A DNA stretch of 23,694 bases from an uncultured Clostridia bacterium (lineage in GTDB: Bacteria > Bacillota > Clostridia > TANB77 > CAG-508), in contig CAOTKV010000002.1 in assembly GCA_948530865.1 (NCBI GenBank), positions 1 to 23,694 on the forward strand. The letters run 5' to 3'. Positions 14,970 to 23,444 of this stretch are shown in pieces. The stretch's first letter is position 1. Each line of letters opens with the position of its first letter. The notes under the pieces are model-generated. The model did not search any database, was not told the DNA's origin, and worked only from the letters and a program-made list of their open reading frames with translations. A program made the translations under genes and the position numbers.

Positions 14970-15536
14970 CTAGTTAGTTGATTTTACTAACTCTGGTGTA
15001 AAATTTGTAAGCCATGCAGTTTTCGCTGCTTCGTCAAGCTCACTTTCATAAGCTTCATAATAAAATTGATTATTTTCGTCAGCATTTGCTGAAAATTCCA
15101 TCTCATTCATTTCTATTTCTGTTTGATCATTGTCGATATTAATAGTTAAACCTTTTACATCTTCCATGTTTGGAAAAGCAATATATTTCCTATTCCCATC
15201 CATATCAATAACAACAGCCGTAAATATCAATGGTTGGCTTTTAATAAGTGTTCCATAACCATATACACCTTTTTTAAATCCTTCAGTTGATAAACCAAAA
15301 ACTGTTCTTTTAGCTGGAACTGTTGCATGTCCTGTTACAGTTACATTCAAATTTGAAACTCTTTTCTTTGATTTTATTTTCTTTCCTTCTGCCTTTTTTA
15401 CAATTTCTTCAACTTCTGACTCTGCTTCCATAGTTCCTAAAGGTCCAAACGGAATTGCTGTTGAGTCTTTTGTTTTTATTGTCCCTTCTAAGATTTGATA
15501 ATCTTCAAAATCTTCTCTAATTTGTTCGTTAGCCAT
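14970..15536 (-). CDS. Major tail protein (phi13 type)
   Basis: A 188-aa tail-tube protein. Typical features are 'FGPLGTMEAESEVEEIVKKAEGKK', 'TVTGHATVPAKRTVFGLSTEG' and 'KGVYGYGTLIKSQPLIFTAVVIDMDGNRKYIAFPN', and a size near 190 aa as in phi13-type major tail proteins. TAGGAGG stands before ATG 15536. Located between the head-tail connectors and the tail chaperones. Confidence 0.88.
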   Translation of the reverse strand: MANEQIREDFEDYQILEGTIKTKDSTAIPFGPLGTMEAESEVEEIVKKAEGKKIKSKKRVSNLNVTVTGHATVPAKRTVFGLSTEGFKKGVYGYGTLIKSQPLIFTAVVIDMDGNRKYIAFPNMEDVKGLTINIDNDQTEIEMNEMEFSANADENNQFYYEAYESELDEAAKTAWLTNFTPELVKSTN

Positions 15537-15546
15537 TTTTTACCTC

Positions 15547-15999
15547 CTAATTATTTGTAATATTTTTTTCGATATCATTTATCAAGTGTTTCGTTAATCC
15601 TTCTGTAATTTCATTTTCTTTTGAATCCAGTGTTTTTTGAAAAAAGTTTTGAGGTCCTTTTTTCACATTATGAATTCCTCTTCCTTCATCAGGAAAAATT
15701 AAATAGCCGAAATCTTTCGATTTCGGCTTTACTTTGGTTTCAACTTTTACCATTAAATTAATTCCTTTAAATATTTCTAAAGAATCTGTATCTTTAGCAT
15801 GACTTTTAGGAACATTCTTTCCATAATGTTTGCTTGAAGAACGAGGCATTCTTCTCATTACTTCTTTTTCGAGAATTTCTCCTGCCTCATCCCATAAATA
15901 TTCATTAATAGAATATTCTGCTGTTCTTGGTAAATTTTCAAATTGTTTTATTAATTTTGCAGTTGCTTCATACTTACAATTAAGTATTTCTTTTGACAT
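15547..15999 (-). CDS. HK97 gp10-like head-tail / tail completion protein
   Basis: A 150-aa protein. The pattern of an N-terminal helix, 'AGEILEKEVMRRMPRSS' and a beta segment ending 'FFQKTLDSKENEI' is the gp10 family of HK97-like phages. The ATG overlaps the upstream stop (TAATG). Confidence 0.75.
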   Translation of the reverse strand: MSKEILNCKYEATAKLIKQFENLPRTAEYSINEYLWDEAGEILEKEVMRRMPRSSSKHYGKNVPKSHAKDTDSLEIFKGINLMVKVETKVKPKSKDFGYLIFPDEGRGIHNVKKGPQNFFQKTLDSKENEITEGLTKHLINDIEKNITNN

Positions 16000-16352
16000 T
16001 ATCCTTTTTCTGGTCCTTCAAAAATGTATGTATTCATTGTAACCCAGTTGTTTGTACTTCCAATTTGTTCTTCATCAGGATTCATTATTACAAACTTTAC
16101 TCCTAATTTTTCAACTTCATTAATGATGTCAAAATCATTAATTTTTTGTTCTTGATCAAATACATATACAACTTCAACTTGTCTTACAAAATGCCCTGGT
16201 GTTGATTTTCTTAATTTTCCTTTTCTTACAATAATATAATTATAAGAACTAACTTCATTTTCATATATTCTTGTATCAGCAACTGGTATTTTTTGTTTTT
16301 GTACAACTTCTAATTTTTTTATAATTTCAATGATTTTTTCATTGTTAACCAT
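15999..16352 (-). CDS. Minor head-tail joining / tail terminator-like protein
   Basis: A 117-aa protein from ATG 16352, with GAGGTG 10 nt upstream; an upstream GTG at 16370 is within that site. Its position after the head-closure gene and before gp10 is where tail-terminator-type proteins lie, though this set varies in order. 'PGHFVRQVEVVYVFDQEQ' suggests a beta-rich ring protein. Assignment is by position. Confidence 0.55.
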   Translation of the reverse strand: MVNNEKIIEIIKKLEVVQKQKIPVADTRIYENEVSSYNYIIVRKGKLRKSTPGHFVRQVEVVYVFDQEQKINDFDIINEVEKLGVKFVIMNPDEEQIGSTNNWVTMNTYIFEGPEKG

Positions 16353-16359
16353 TTTTAGA

Positions 16360-16716
16360 TTACACCTCACTTTTATTACTAGAGATTTGTAAATAAATAT
16401 ATAATGTTTTATTATCTGAAGAATCCATTTTCACTACATCATATAATGTATTCTCATCATTAACTTTTACTTTTATATTCTTTTTAAGTTTTCTATATGG
16501 AACTTTTATTTTTTTATTTATTGTATATCCTAAAGAATATGCTGTTATATTGTCATTGTCTCTAATATTAACCTCTCCAAATGCAAGCTTTCCTTTTTCA
16601 ATAAATTCTTCTCCTACTTTTACTCCTTTTTCATTTCTTTTGGTTTTTACTAAACCATATTTAATAAAACCATCTGTAAAAGTATCTGCTTTTTTAAATC
16701 TATTTTGATATTTCAT
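16360..16716 (-). CDS. Head closure-like connector protein
   Basis: A 118-aa protein from ATG 16716 (an upstream TTG at 16737 and GTG at 16728 are close to GAGGAG, so the start is not certain). Beta-rich, with 'KGKLAFGEVNIRDND' and 'VDENTLYDVVKMDSSDN'-like strands, as in head-closure (SPP1 gp16/HK97 stopper) proteins. It overlaps the upstream connector gene slightly. Assignment rests mainly on order. Confidence 0.6.
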   Translation of the reverse strand: MKYQNRFKKADTFTDGFIKYGLVKTKRNEKGVKVGEEFIEKGKLAFGEVNIRDNDNITAYSLGYTINKKIKVPYRKLKKNIKVKVNDENTLYDVVKMDSSDNKTLYIYLQISSNKSEV

Positions 16717-17035
16717 TGTTTTTTTCACGCTCCTCAAAATCTTTTACTGCATATTTAAATCTAAGATTATTTATGCTTTTTGAGAAATTTTCTTCAAAGA
16801 ATTCATCATCTTTATTTTTTTGATATCTGCAATGATTTAATAAAAGTTTTCTCGCATTAAGATCCGTATCATAATCTATATCAGTTCCAACAGCTTCATT
16901 TAGACATTGCTTAGCATATTTGATATATTCTTTTACATTTTCTTCTGTATCCTCATCATTCCAAGTAATGTCTAAATGTCTTTTCACTTCAGTTATTAAC
17001 AATTCTTCAGATTTTTTTGTTTCAGTTACAGCCAT
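16700..17035 (-). CDS. Head-tail connector adaptor (gp6-like)
   Basis: A 111-aa mostly helical protein. 'EVKRHLDITWNDEDTEENVKEYIKYAKQCLNEAVG' is the characteristic start of the DNA-packaging connector (gp6/gp15 adaptor) family, with 'LLLNHCRYQKNKDDEFFEENF' following. It directly follows the capsid gene, its normal place. Confidence 0.85.
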   Translation of the reverse strand: MAVTETKKSEELLITEVKRHLDITWNDEDTEENVKEYIKYAKQCLNEAVGTDIDYDTDLNARKLLLNHCRYQKNKDDEFFEENFSKSINNLRFKYAVKDFEEREKNNEISK

Positions 17036-17056
17036 CTAGGCACCTCCAATTTATTA

Positions 17057-18229
17057 TTAATTAGATGAAGTTCCATCTATTGTTAGTTCAATTGTTAAAG
17101 CTTCCATATCAGAAATGTCAAGATTTAAGAAAGATGTGTTGTCTTTAGGGAAACCATTTCCATATAATTTTCCTAGGTAAACTCTTTCATCTTCTATAAA
17201 ATGATATTCATCTGATGATTCTATTTTCTTTTCAGAACCTAGCCCCATAAAGTATTGTTTTCCAATACCAAACACTGCTTTTCCTTGTGTTACATCTGGT
17301 AACTGAATTATCTTTGTTGGAAATGGTAATACTTCACTAATATATAATCCCATACTATTTAAAACAGTTATTGCAGGATAAATTTTAGTAAAATAATCAT
17401 AAGGATTTACTCCTAAAACTACTTCTTTTACTTTTCTTTTACCATTATTGGTTAACATTGCAAGTAAAGCTCCATATGTAGCTGGTTTTAAGTTATTTAC
17501 TTTTATTGCTGTTTTTTCAGGATAAACGCCTTCTACAACATTTCCTTTTAAATCTCTATTCATTCCAATTGGGCAGTCTTTTCCATCTCCTGTAACAATT
17601 GCTTTTTCAAGTCCCATAGATAAAGATTCAACAATCATTCTTCTTATAAATGTTTCTAACCACTCTGGACCTAAATCCAAATATGCTTTTGCAATTGGAA
17701 GATAAGCTGATAGTTTATATAAATTAACTGATTTCTTTTCAAATCCATTATCAAGCTTCTTTTTTACTTCATCTGTTAATTTTCCCCACCACGCAGCATC
17801 AACATCGCCAGTTCTTATTATTGTTTCTATAACCCCTGTTACATTATGAAAATCAACAACACCTAATATTTCATGTTCTGCCTCTAAATCTTCATAAATT
17901 CTGTTAATAGTAGTCACTGGCATTGCTACTGGAAGTGTACTTAAAGAGGTTTCATCTTTTATAGCTTTTGCTAAATCTTTAAAATATTTCTTTTCTTCAG
18001 AAGTTAATAATTTAACTCCTCTTGCTGTTAATATTGCATCATCAGCATCTTCCATATTTTTAGCTCTACAAACTCTTTCTGCTGCGTCATTTGCAACAAA
18101 ATTCATTAAGTCAATCATTCCTTCAACTTGTTTTTCAGAATCCCCATCTTTAACAGCTTGACCAATTGAATTTACAATTTCTTCTTTTGTTTTTAAATTT
18201 AAATCTTTGTTTTGCTCTTTTAATCCCAT
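17057..18229 (-). CDS. Major capsid protein (HK97 fold)
   Basis: A 390-aa protein. The N-terminal ~95 residues are helical and charged, like the scaffolding delta domain removed by the prohead protease; the rest has the HK97-fold order (VAMPVTTINRIYEDLEAEHEILGVVDFHNVTG, AWWGKLTDEV, then spine-helix 'LSAYLPIAKAYLDLGPEWLETFIRRMIVESLSMGLEKAIVTGDG'). GGAGG precedes ATG 18229. It sits just after the protease. Confidence 0.9.
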   Translation of the reverse strand: MGLKEQNKDLNLKTKEEIVNSIGQAVKDGDSEKQVEGMIDLMNFVANDAAERVCRAKNMEDADDAILTARGVKLLTSEEKKYFKDLAKAIKDETSLSTLPVAMPVTTINRIYEDLEAEHEILGVVDFHNVTGVIETIIRTGDVDAAWWGKLTDEVKKKLDNGFEKKSVNLYKLSAYLPIAKAYLDLGPEWLETFIRRMIVESLSMGLEKAIVTGDGKDCPIGMNRDLKGNVVEGVYPEKTAIKVNNLKPATYGALLAMLTNNGKRKVKEVVLGVNPYDYFTKIYPAITVLNSMGLYISEVLPFPTKIIQLPDVTQGKAVFGIGKQYFMGLGSEKKIESSDEYHFIEDERVYLGKLYGNGFPKDNTSFLNLDISDMEALTIELTIDGTSSN

Positions 18230-18240
18230 TTTAGTTCCTC

Positions 18241-19083
18241 CTAAATTTTTTCTAAAATTTTATTTAAAAAAGAACTCACAAAAGAGTTCTTACTTAAATC
18301 ATTATTATTTTTTTCTTCTTGTTCATCTTCATCTTGATTATTTTTAGTATTATTATTTTGCATTTCTGCTAAAACTTTTTCTACAATTTCATTCATCTGT
18401 TTATCAGATAATGTAGTTGTTTCAATTTCTTCTGATTTTGCTTTTTGTTTCTTTAATTCTTTTATTTGCATTACTAAATTATAATAGCCTTTACTAGATG
18501 CTGATAATGCTTGTTCCTCTTCATCATATTCAATAATTTCTGAACAAAATCCCATTTCCAAGCATTCATCTGCAGTTAAATATGATTCTTCATCTAATAA
18601 TTCTTGTAGTCTCTCTTCTTTGATATTAACCTTTGCTAAATAAGCGTTTTTTAAAGCTTTCATAACTTTGTCCATATCGTCTGCTGTTTTTCTTAAATCT
18701 TCTGCATTTCCAGAGGTCCAAGTCCAACAATTGTGAATCATAATTATTGAAGTATTACTCATGTAGATGTTATCACCAGCCATAGCAATTACACTTGCAA
18801 TTGAACCAGCAATTCCATCAATATATACATTTTTGTTAGCATTATATTGTTTTATTAAATTAAAAATCGCTATACCTTCAAAAACATCTCCTCCACAAGA
18901 ATTAATGTGTATATTTAAAGTATCAACTTGACCTATACTTTCTAAATCCTTTTGAAAAGAACTTGCACTTACATCTTCGTCATACCATCTCCATGAAGTA
19001 ATTTCTCCGAAAATAAATAAATCAGCAGTTCTTTTATCTGCTGATACAACAAAATCATAAAATTTCTTTTTTAAATTCTTCAC
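18241..19083 (-). CDS. ClpP-like prohead protease
   Basis: A 280-aa protein that matures the capsid. It shows the ClpP-type signatures NSCGGDVFEGIAIFN (61-75), GIAGSIASVIAMAG with catalytic Ser97, and IMIHNCW with catalytic His117. The ~85 C-terminal residues are charged and repeat-like (NNNTKNNQDEDEQEE). The start is GTG at 19083, 5 nt from GGGGGG. Between portal and major capsid, as is usual. Confidence 0.9.
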   Translation of the reverse strand: MKNLKKKFYDFVVSADKRTADLFIFGEITSWRWYDEDVSASSFQKDLESIGQVDTLNIHINSCGGDVFEGIAIFNLIKQYNANKNVYIDGIAGSIASVIAMAGDNIYMSNTSIIMIHNCWTWTSGNAEDLRKTADDMDKVMKALKNAYLAKVNIKEERLQELLDEESYLTADECLEMGFCSEIIEYDEEEQALSASSKGYYNLVMQIKELKKQKAKSEEIETTTLSDKQMNEIVEKVLAEMQNNNTKNNQDEDEQEEKNNNDLSKNSFVSSFLNKILEKI

Positions 19084-19086
19084 TTT

Positions 19087-20235
19087 TTATCCCCCCTTTC
19101 CTTGTTTTATCATTTCTTGAACTGTCATGTAGTTCTTTGTAACAAAATGCATGTCTGCCCATTCTTCATCTAATTTTTCCTCGTCTAATCTATCCATAAT
19201 TTCATTATGTGAAAAACCATCTCGGAATAAAACATCGATGGCATTAGCATTTTCTAATAAATTAATATATTGTATATTAGTAATATCAACTTTTACTCTG
19301 TTTCCTTTTAAATATTCCGCTTCTCCATAATATTTCCTATTAATTTCATTTTGTAGCATTTTTGCATAAGGTTTTATATTTATTGTAAGTAAACTTTTTA
19401 TTATTTCTTTGTTTTGCGATATATCTCCTTTTAAAATTCCAACTGGCATATTAAAAGCTATTGCTACAATATTAAATATCACATCAATTAATTCTCTAAT
19501 TTCAGAGCTTGAAGTATTTTTTCTATTACTATTTTCTCCTGTTTCTATATAATCGTATCCCTCTTCAATTGGTAATACAGCATCATCTGATGCAAAATAC
19601 GCTTTAAACTTTTCCCTTATAACTTTTTGTAAAGCTTGTTGATCTTTAAACTTTTGTGACCAATTAGCAGGAATCTTATATTTTCCTCGTGTTCCCTTGC
19701 TTTTCTTATATGAATTGAAAGCAGAATTAATTAATTTTCCATATGATAAATATAATCCATCAATTAAATCTTTTATTTTTTTATTATTTAATTTCATGTA
19801 TAAAACATCTTCCATAAAATATGTTTTATTAGTTAAAGTTAAATCTTTAATTGCTACGTTTTTAAAATATGTAGGATATAACGAACGATCGTATTTATCA
19901 AAAGAATCTGCAATATATAAGAAATTGTTTTCACTTACAATCAAAACTTCCTCATCATAAATTAATTGTTGAAATAATTGAAAATAAAATTCAGTTGCAT
20001 TTTGATTTTGATTAGGTTCAATATTGAACAAATAATACATATGTTCTTTTATTTCTTTGTTTTTTGAAAAAGTTTTTATTTCTGAAGAACTCATTAATTT
20101 AGCTATAATATTTATTGCACAATTAATAGCCAATTCTTTTACATATATTTCATTTGCTATTTTTTCACTAATTACATCAATTTCTGTATCTTTTGAAGAT
20201 AACATCTTTCCTAAAAAATCTCTAAATACTCCCAT
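19087..20235 (-). CDS. Portal protein (HK97 type)
   Basis: A 382-aa portal forming the DNA entry ring. Family hallmarks: N-terminal 'ELAINCAINIIAKLMSSSEIKTF', 'YLFNIEPNQNQNATEFYFQLFQQLIYDEEVLIV', and 'IAIAFNMPVGILKGDIS...EIIKSLLTINIKPYAKMLQNEINRK'. GGAGG lies before ATG 20235. Next to the large terminase, its partner in packaging. Confidence 0.92.
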   Translation of the reverse strand: MGVFRDFLGKMLSSKDTEIDVISEKIANEIYVKELAINCAINIIAKLMSSSEIKTFSKNKEIKEHMYYLFNIEPNQNQNATEFYFQLFQQLIYDEEVLIVSENNFLYIADSFDKYDRSLYPTYFKNVAIKDLTLTNKTYFMEDVLYMKLNNKKIKDLIDGLYLSYGKLINSAFNSYKKSKGTRGKYKIPANWSQKFKDQQALQKVIREKFKAYFASDDAVLPIEEGYDYIETGENSNRKNTSSSEIRELIDVIFNIVAIAFNMPVGILKGDISQNKEIIKSLLTINIKPYAKMLQNEINRKYYGEAEYLKGNRVKVDITNIQYINLLENANAIDVLFRDGFSHNEIMDRLDEEKLDEEWADMHFVTKNYMTVQEMIKQGKGG

Positions 20236-20248
20236 AGTACCTCCTTTC

Positions 20249-21991
20249 CTAAATACTAAATGAATTTAATGTTTCGCCTTGATATACTATTTCTAGTAAA
20301 TCAATTTGACTCATTGCAGCAACATATGCCATGAATGGATCATTCTTTCTTGTTTTTGGATTTATTTTCTCATATCTTTTATTTCCATCTTTTTGTAATT
20401 TAGTTGCAGTATTATTAATAGCCCATCTCATTATTGCTGAATTTCCTATAATTATTAAGCCTTCACTAAATAACACATCTATTTTAGGAGCAACAATTGC
20501 AGCAATACTTGCAGGATATCTTATAGTTCTTATTAAACCATTTTTGTGTTCCTTATCTTCAATTGTAATTCCTACAGCTTCAAACTTTGTTCTTACAAGA
20601 CCTGCTCTAAAATTATCTATAACAATTTTTAAAATATTAAAAAATTGCATTTGCTCTAATACCCAATTAACAATTAAATCTATTGAAATTGTATTCGTAT
20701 CAACAATTTCATAATCTTGATATCCTGGTTGTCCTAACATTTTTTGCAATGGAAAATTCTTAATGCTTTTAAAGTCTCTTCCTTTTTTACAAACCCAAGT
20801 ATGACATTGCCATATAACTTCTCCATTTTCCCTTTTATATAAAATACCAGCAGAAACAAAATCATTTAAATCTGCAAAATCTATTCCAACAACTACACTA
20901 CTTCCTTCTGGAATCTCATTGTTTCTTGGAATTTTTTTCTTAACATCACTATATGAAGCCCTTTCTATATTTTTCCATTCCACAGTAACTGTTTCTGTAT
21001 TTTGTTCTGGAATATTAAACCTTTTTGTATAAAATTCTGATACATAAGAAGGCTTTTTCAAGTAATTAAAATAATCTTGTACAATTTCATTTCTTAAAGT
21101 ACTTCTAAATGGTAAACTTGGATTTGCTTGTATCCAATATGTAAAATCAATATCTTGCTTATTAGTTGTTTCTAAAAACTTTTGCATAGGAATATCAATT
21201 AGTTCTTTTTTCTCAATTTTATAAATAATTGGTGCAATTCTAGTAAAATTATATTCTCCATGCAATACTGCATCTGACAAGTCTATTTTTTCATCAAGTG
21301 GTCCTTCTCTTACATATCCATTTGTTGTTATTGTTACAATTCTAGCATTATCCACTTTTCCTAATGCAGACGTAAATACATTGATATCTTCTTCATCTTC
21401 ATAAGCATGTAATTCATTAAAAATTATCATTCCTATATTTTTTCCATCTTTAGTTTTTGCATTAGAAGTATTGTATCTCATTCTTGATTTTGTTTTTCTA
21501 TGTATAATAACTTCTTTAGTCCAATAAAAATGTTTCTTCATAACTTTTTTATTATCTTCTAACATGTTATATACAATATCAAAAGAATCATGGGCTTGTT
21601 GTTCTGCATTTGCAACAATTTCAATATTATATTTTGGAACTCCATATCCTGGTGTAAGAAAATATGTTGCAAGTGGCATTATCATTCCATCCTTGCCGTT
21701 TCCTCTAGCCATCATCAAAAATATTTCATGAAAAGTACATATACTTAAATCTTCTTTATCATAGAAAAAGAAAAAAGCATATATAAATTTTTGATATGGA
21801 AAAAGTTCATAAAACCATTTTTCACAAAAACTTATAGCTTGATAATACTGTTTCTCATTAAAAAAGACATCATCTCTCGATAATGTCGGCTTCACTATAT
21901 TTTCAATTAATAATTTTATTTCTTCATCTGTTTCAAGTGGATTTTTTTCAACATAATCTATATATTCTTGAACTTCTTTAATATAAATCAT
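20249..21991 (-). CDS. Terminase large subunit
   Basis: A 580-aa packaging motor. ATPase Walker A is MARGNGKDG (94-102, Lys100), Walker B is GMIIFNELHAYE with Glu193, coupling motif near VTITTNG. The nuclease half begins with VVVGIDFADLNDFVSAG, giving the first metal-binding Asp. It is a typical HK97-like terminase. Follows the small subunit by about 20 nt. Confidence 0.93.
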   Translation of the reverse strand: MIYIKEVQEYIDYVEKNPLETDEEIKLLIENIVKPTLSRDDVFFNEKQYYQAISFCEKWFYELFPYQKFIYAFFFFYDKEDLSICTFHEIFLMMARGNGKDGMIMPLATYFLTPGYGVPKYNIEIVANAEQQAHDSFDIVYNMLEDNKKVMKKHFYWTKEVIIHRKTKSRMRYNTSNAKTKDGKNIGMIIFNELHAYEDEEDINVFTSALGKVDNARIVTITTNGYVREGPLDEKIDLSDAVLHGEYNFTRIAPIIYKIEKKELIDIPMQKFLETTNKQDIDFTYWIQANPSLPFRSTLRNEIVQDYFNYLKKPSYVSEFYTKRFNIPEQNTETVTVEWKNIERASYSDVKKKIPRNNEIPEGSSVVVGIDFADLNDFVSAGILYKRENGEVIWQCHTWVCKKGRDFKSIKNFPLQKMLGQPGYQDYEIVDTNTISIDLIVNWVLEQMQFFNILKIVIDNFRAGLVRTKFEAVGITIEDKEHKNGLIRTIRYPASIAAIVAPKIDVLFSEGLIIIGNSAIMRWAINNTATKLQKDGNKRYEKINPKTRKNDPFMAYVAAMSQIDLLEIVYQGETLNSFSI

Positions 21992-22010
21992 ATAGTATTA
22001 CTCCACTTGT

Positions 22011-22529
22011 TTATGAATACAAATCATCATTTCCATCATCTCCACCTATATCAGGAGCTTTTAAATCTAATGTATTTAGTATTGATAATCCCTGTTGTTC
22101 AAACTTTAATAAATTTTGGCAACTTTCATTTGGTTTATTGACTTCAATTCCATTTCCATTTGTCTCGTAGTATCTTATTCCATTTATTTGTATATCTCTT
22201 TTATATGCTTCTTGTAATTTAACTATAAATAAATAATTTTCAATTTCATGGTCAAAATGTCCGCCATACTTTCCTTGATCAATAAGTTGATTTTCTAAAT
22301 CTTCTTTTATTTTTTCTATTTTTTCATCAACTCTTTTAAGGAAATCAGTTTGACTTTCAACTTTTTTAAAAATCTTTATACTTTTAAGTCTATTTTTATT
22401 TATGTCAAGTTTACTTTTTCCTTTTTTTGTTTTTATGTTTACTGTTTTTTGTATATCAATTTCTTCCATACGTTTTGAAATTTCTGCAATTCGTGAATTA
22501 TCATTTTTCGTCTTTTTTTCATTTTTCAT
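22011..22529 (-). CDS. Terminase small subunit (P27 type)
   Basis: A 172-aa, highly charged protein preceding the large terminase. 'ENYLFIVKLQEAYKRDIQINGIRYYETNGNGIEVNKPN' resembles the P27-family core, where helix pairs are followed by a G...NP motif; a C-terminal acidic tail is typical. It would bind DNA ends and recruit the large subunit. AAAGGGGGT lies upstream. Confidence 0.7.
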   Translation of the reverse strand: MKNEKKTKNDNSRIAEISKRMEEIDIQKTVNIKTKKGKSKLDINKNRLKSIKIFKKVESQTDFLKRVDEKIEKIKEDLENQLIDQGKYGGHFDHEIENYLFIVKLQEAYKRDIQINGIRYYETNGNGIEVNKPNESCQNLLKFEQQGLSILNTLDLKAPDIGGDDGNDDLYS

Positions 22530-22659
22530 AGATTATTCAGACCCCCTTTCACGCGTGAGTAAAAAAATCTGTTTAGTACAGTACCCTCTCCGTTCGTTTA
22601 CGTTCTAAAAATCGAACATTTTTTCAACCAGGGGGTACTTGGGAAATAAAATTATTATT
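22530..22659. other. Gene-free gap before terminase, possible cos/pac region
   Basis: This 130-base stretch is noticeably less AT-rich than its surroundings, with C/G runs (GACCCCCTTTCACGCG near 22540, CCAGGGGGTAC near 22630) and a short hairpin (CTGT...ACAG followed by a T-run on the minus strand, near 22566-22582). It lies between HNH endonuclease and small terminase, where cohesive-end sites are often found. No direct evidence of cleavage. Confidence 0.35.
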
Positions 22660-23103
22660 TTAATTAAAAATTAATTCATAAATTTTTATTATAGAATCAA
22701 TTACTTGTTTACTAAAAGAAAATACTTTATTACTGCAACAAATATTTATAACATTATACAAGTTATCATTATTCAACAAACTACTTTTTAATCTTTCAAA
22801 ACTCTGCTTTGAATATATTGTTTTGAACAAGCAATATATAAAGCTAGAAACATAGCGACTAATTGTCTGCTCTATTGCTTTCTTTGATTCATCATCTAGT
22901 GTATTATAATTATTTTGAACTAGAGATATTAATTCATTGCAATTATATGATGTATTACCAATCATAATAATGCTGCTTTCTTCTATTTCATCATCCTCAA
23001 TTACTATATCATCATTACTAATAATTTCCTCTTCTGTTTCAGAATCAACTATTATTATGTCTTCTTCCTCTTCAATAGTTTGTTTTGATTTATTATCTGT
23101 CAT
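22660..23103 (-). CDS. Hypothetical protein with acidic N-terminus
   Basis: A 147-aa protein from ATG 23103 (AAAGGTGG upstream; a GTG at 23112 overlaps that site). The first ~55 residues are almost entirely acidic or hydrophobic beta-like (EEEEDIIIVDSE), and the rest is helical with several Cys and Ser. I recognise no family. Coupled to the HNH gene, whose stop it borders. Confidence 0.6.
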   Translation of the reverse strand: MTDNKSKQTIEEEEDIIIVDSETEEEIISNDDIVIEDDEIEESSIIMIGNTSYNCNELISLVQNNYNTLDDESKKAIEQTISRYVSSFIYCLFKTIYSKQSFERLKSSLLNNDNLYNVINICCSNKVFSFSKQVIDSIIKIYELIFN

Positions 23104-23105
23104 GA

Positions 23106-23444
23106 CTACCACCTTTCTGGAATCGTAAACTTATTACTATTATTTTTTTTGATATGTTTATTATCTAAAATATTGTGATGAATTACGCATACTGTTTCTA
23201 AATTACTTTCCTCATAAGCTAACTCTGGATATTCTTCTAATTCTTTTTTATGATGTATATCTAACTTTTTATTATGTTGTTTAATTGTAATTTTACCTTC
23301 CTTCTTACATTCCTGGCATTCATTATTGTCTCGTTCAAGTATTCTCGGTGTAATTACAAATCTCCAATATTTACTATCATAAAACTTCTTCTTATTTCCA
23401 GTAGCAATTAAGTTTCGTATTTCTTCCGTTGTGTATATTTTCAT
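23106..23444 (-). CDS. HNH endonuclease
   Basis: A 112-aa protein with ECQECKKEG (zinc-binding CxxC), LDIHHKKEL (catalytic HH) and ETVCVIHHN (second zinc/HNH segment). HNH proteins beside terminases assist genome packaging in many cos phages. ATG 23444 overlaps the stop of the upstream acidic gene (TAATG). Confidence 0.88.
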   Translation of the reverse strand: MKIYTTEEIRNLIATGNKKKFYDSKYWRFVITPRILERDNNECQECKKEGKITIKQHNKKLDIHHKKELEEYPELAYEESNLETVCVIHHNILDNKHIKKNNSNKFTIPERW

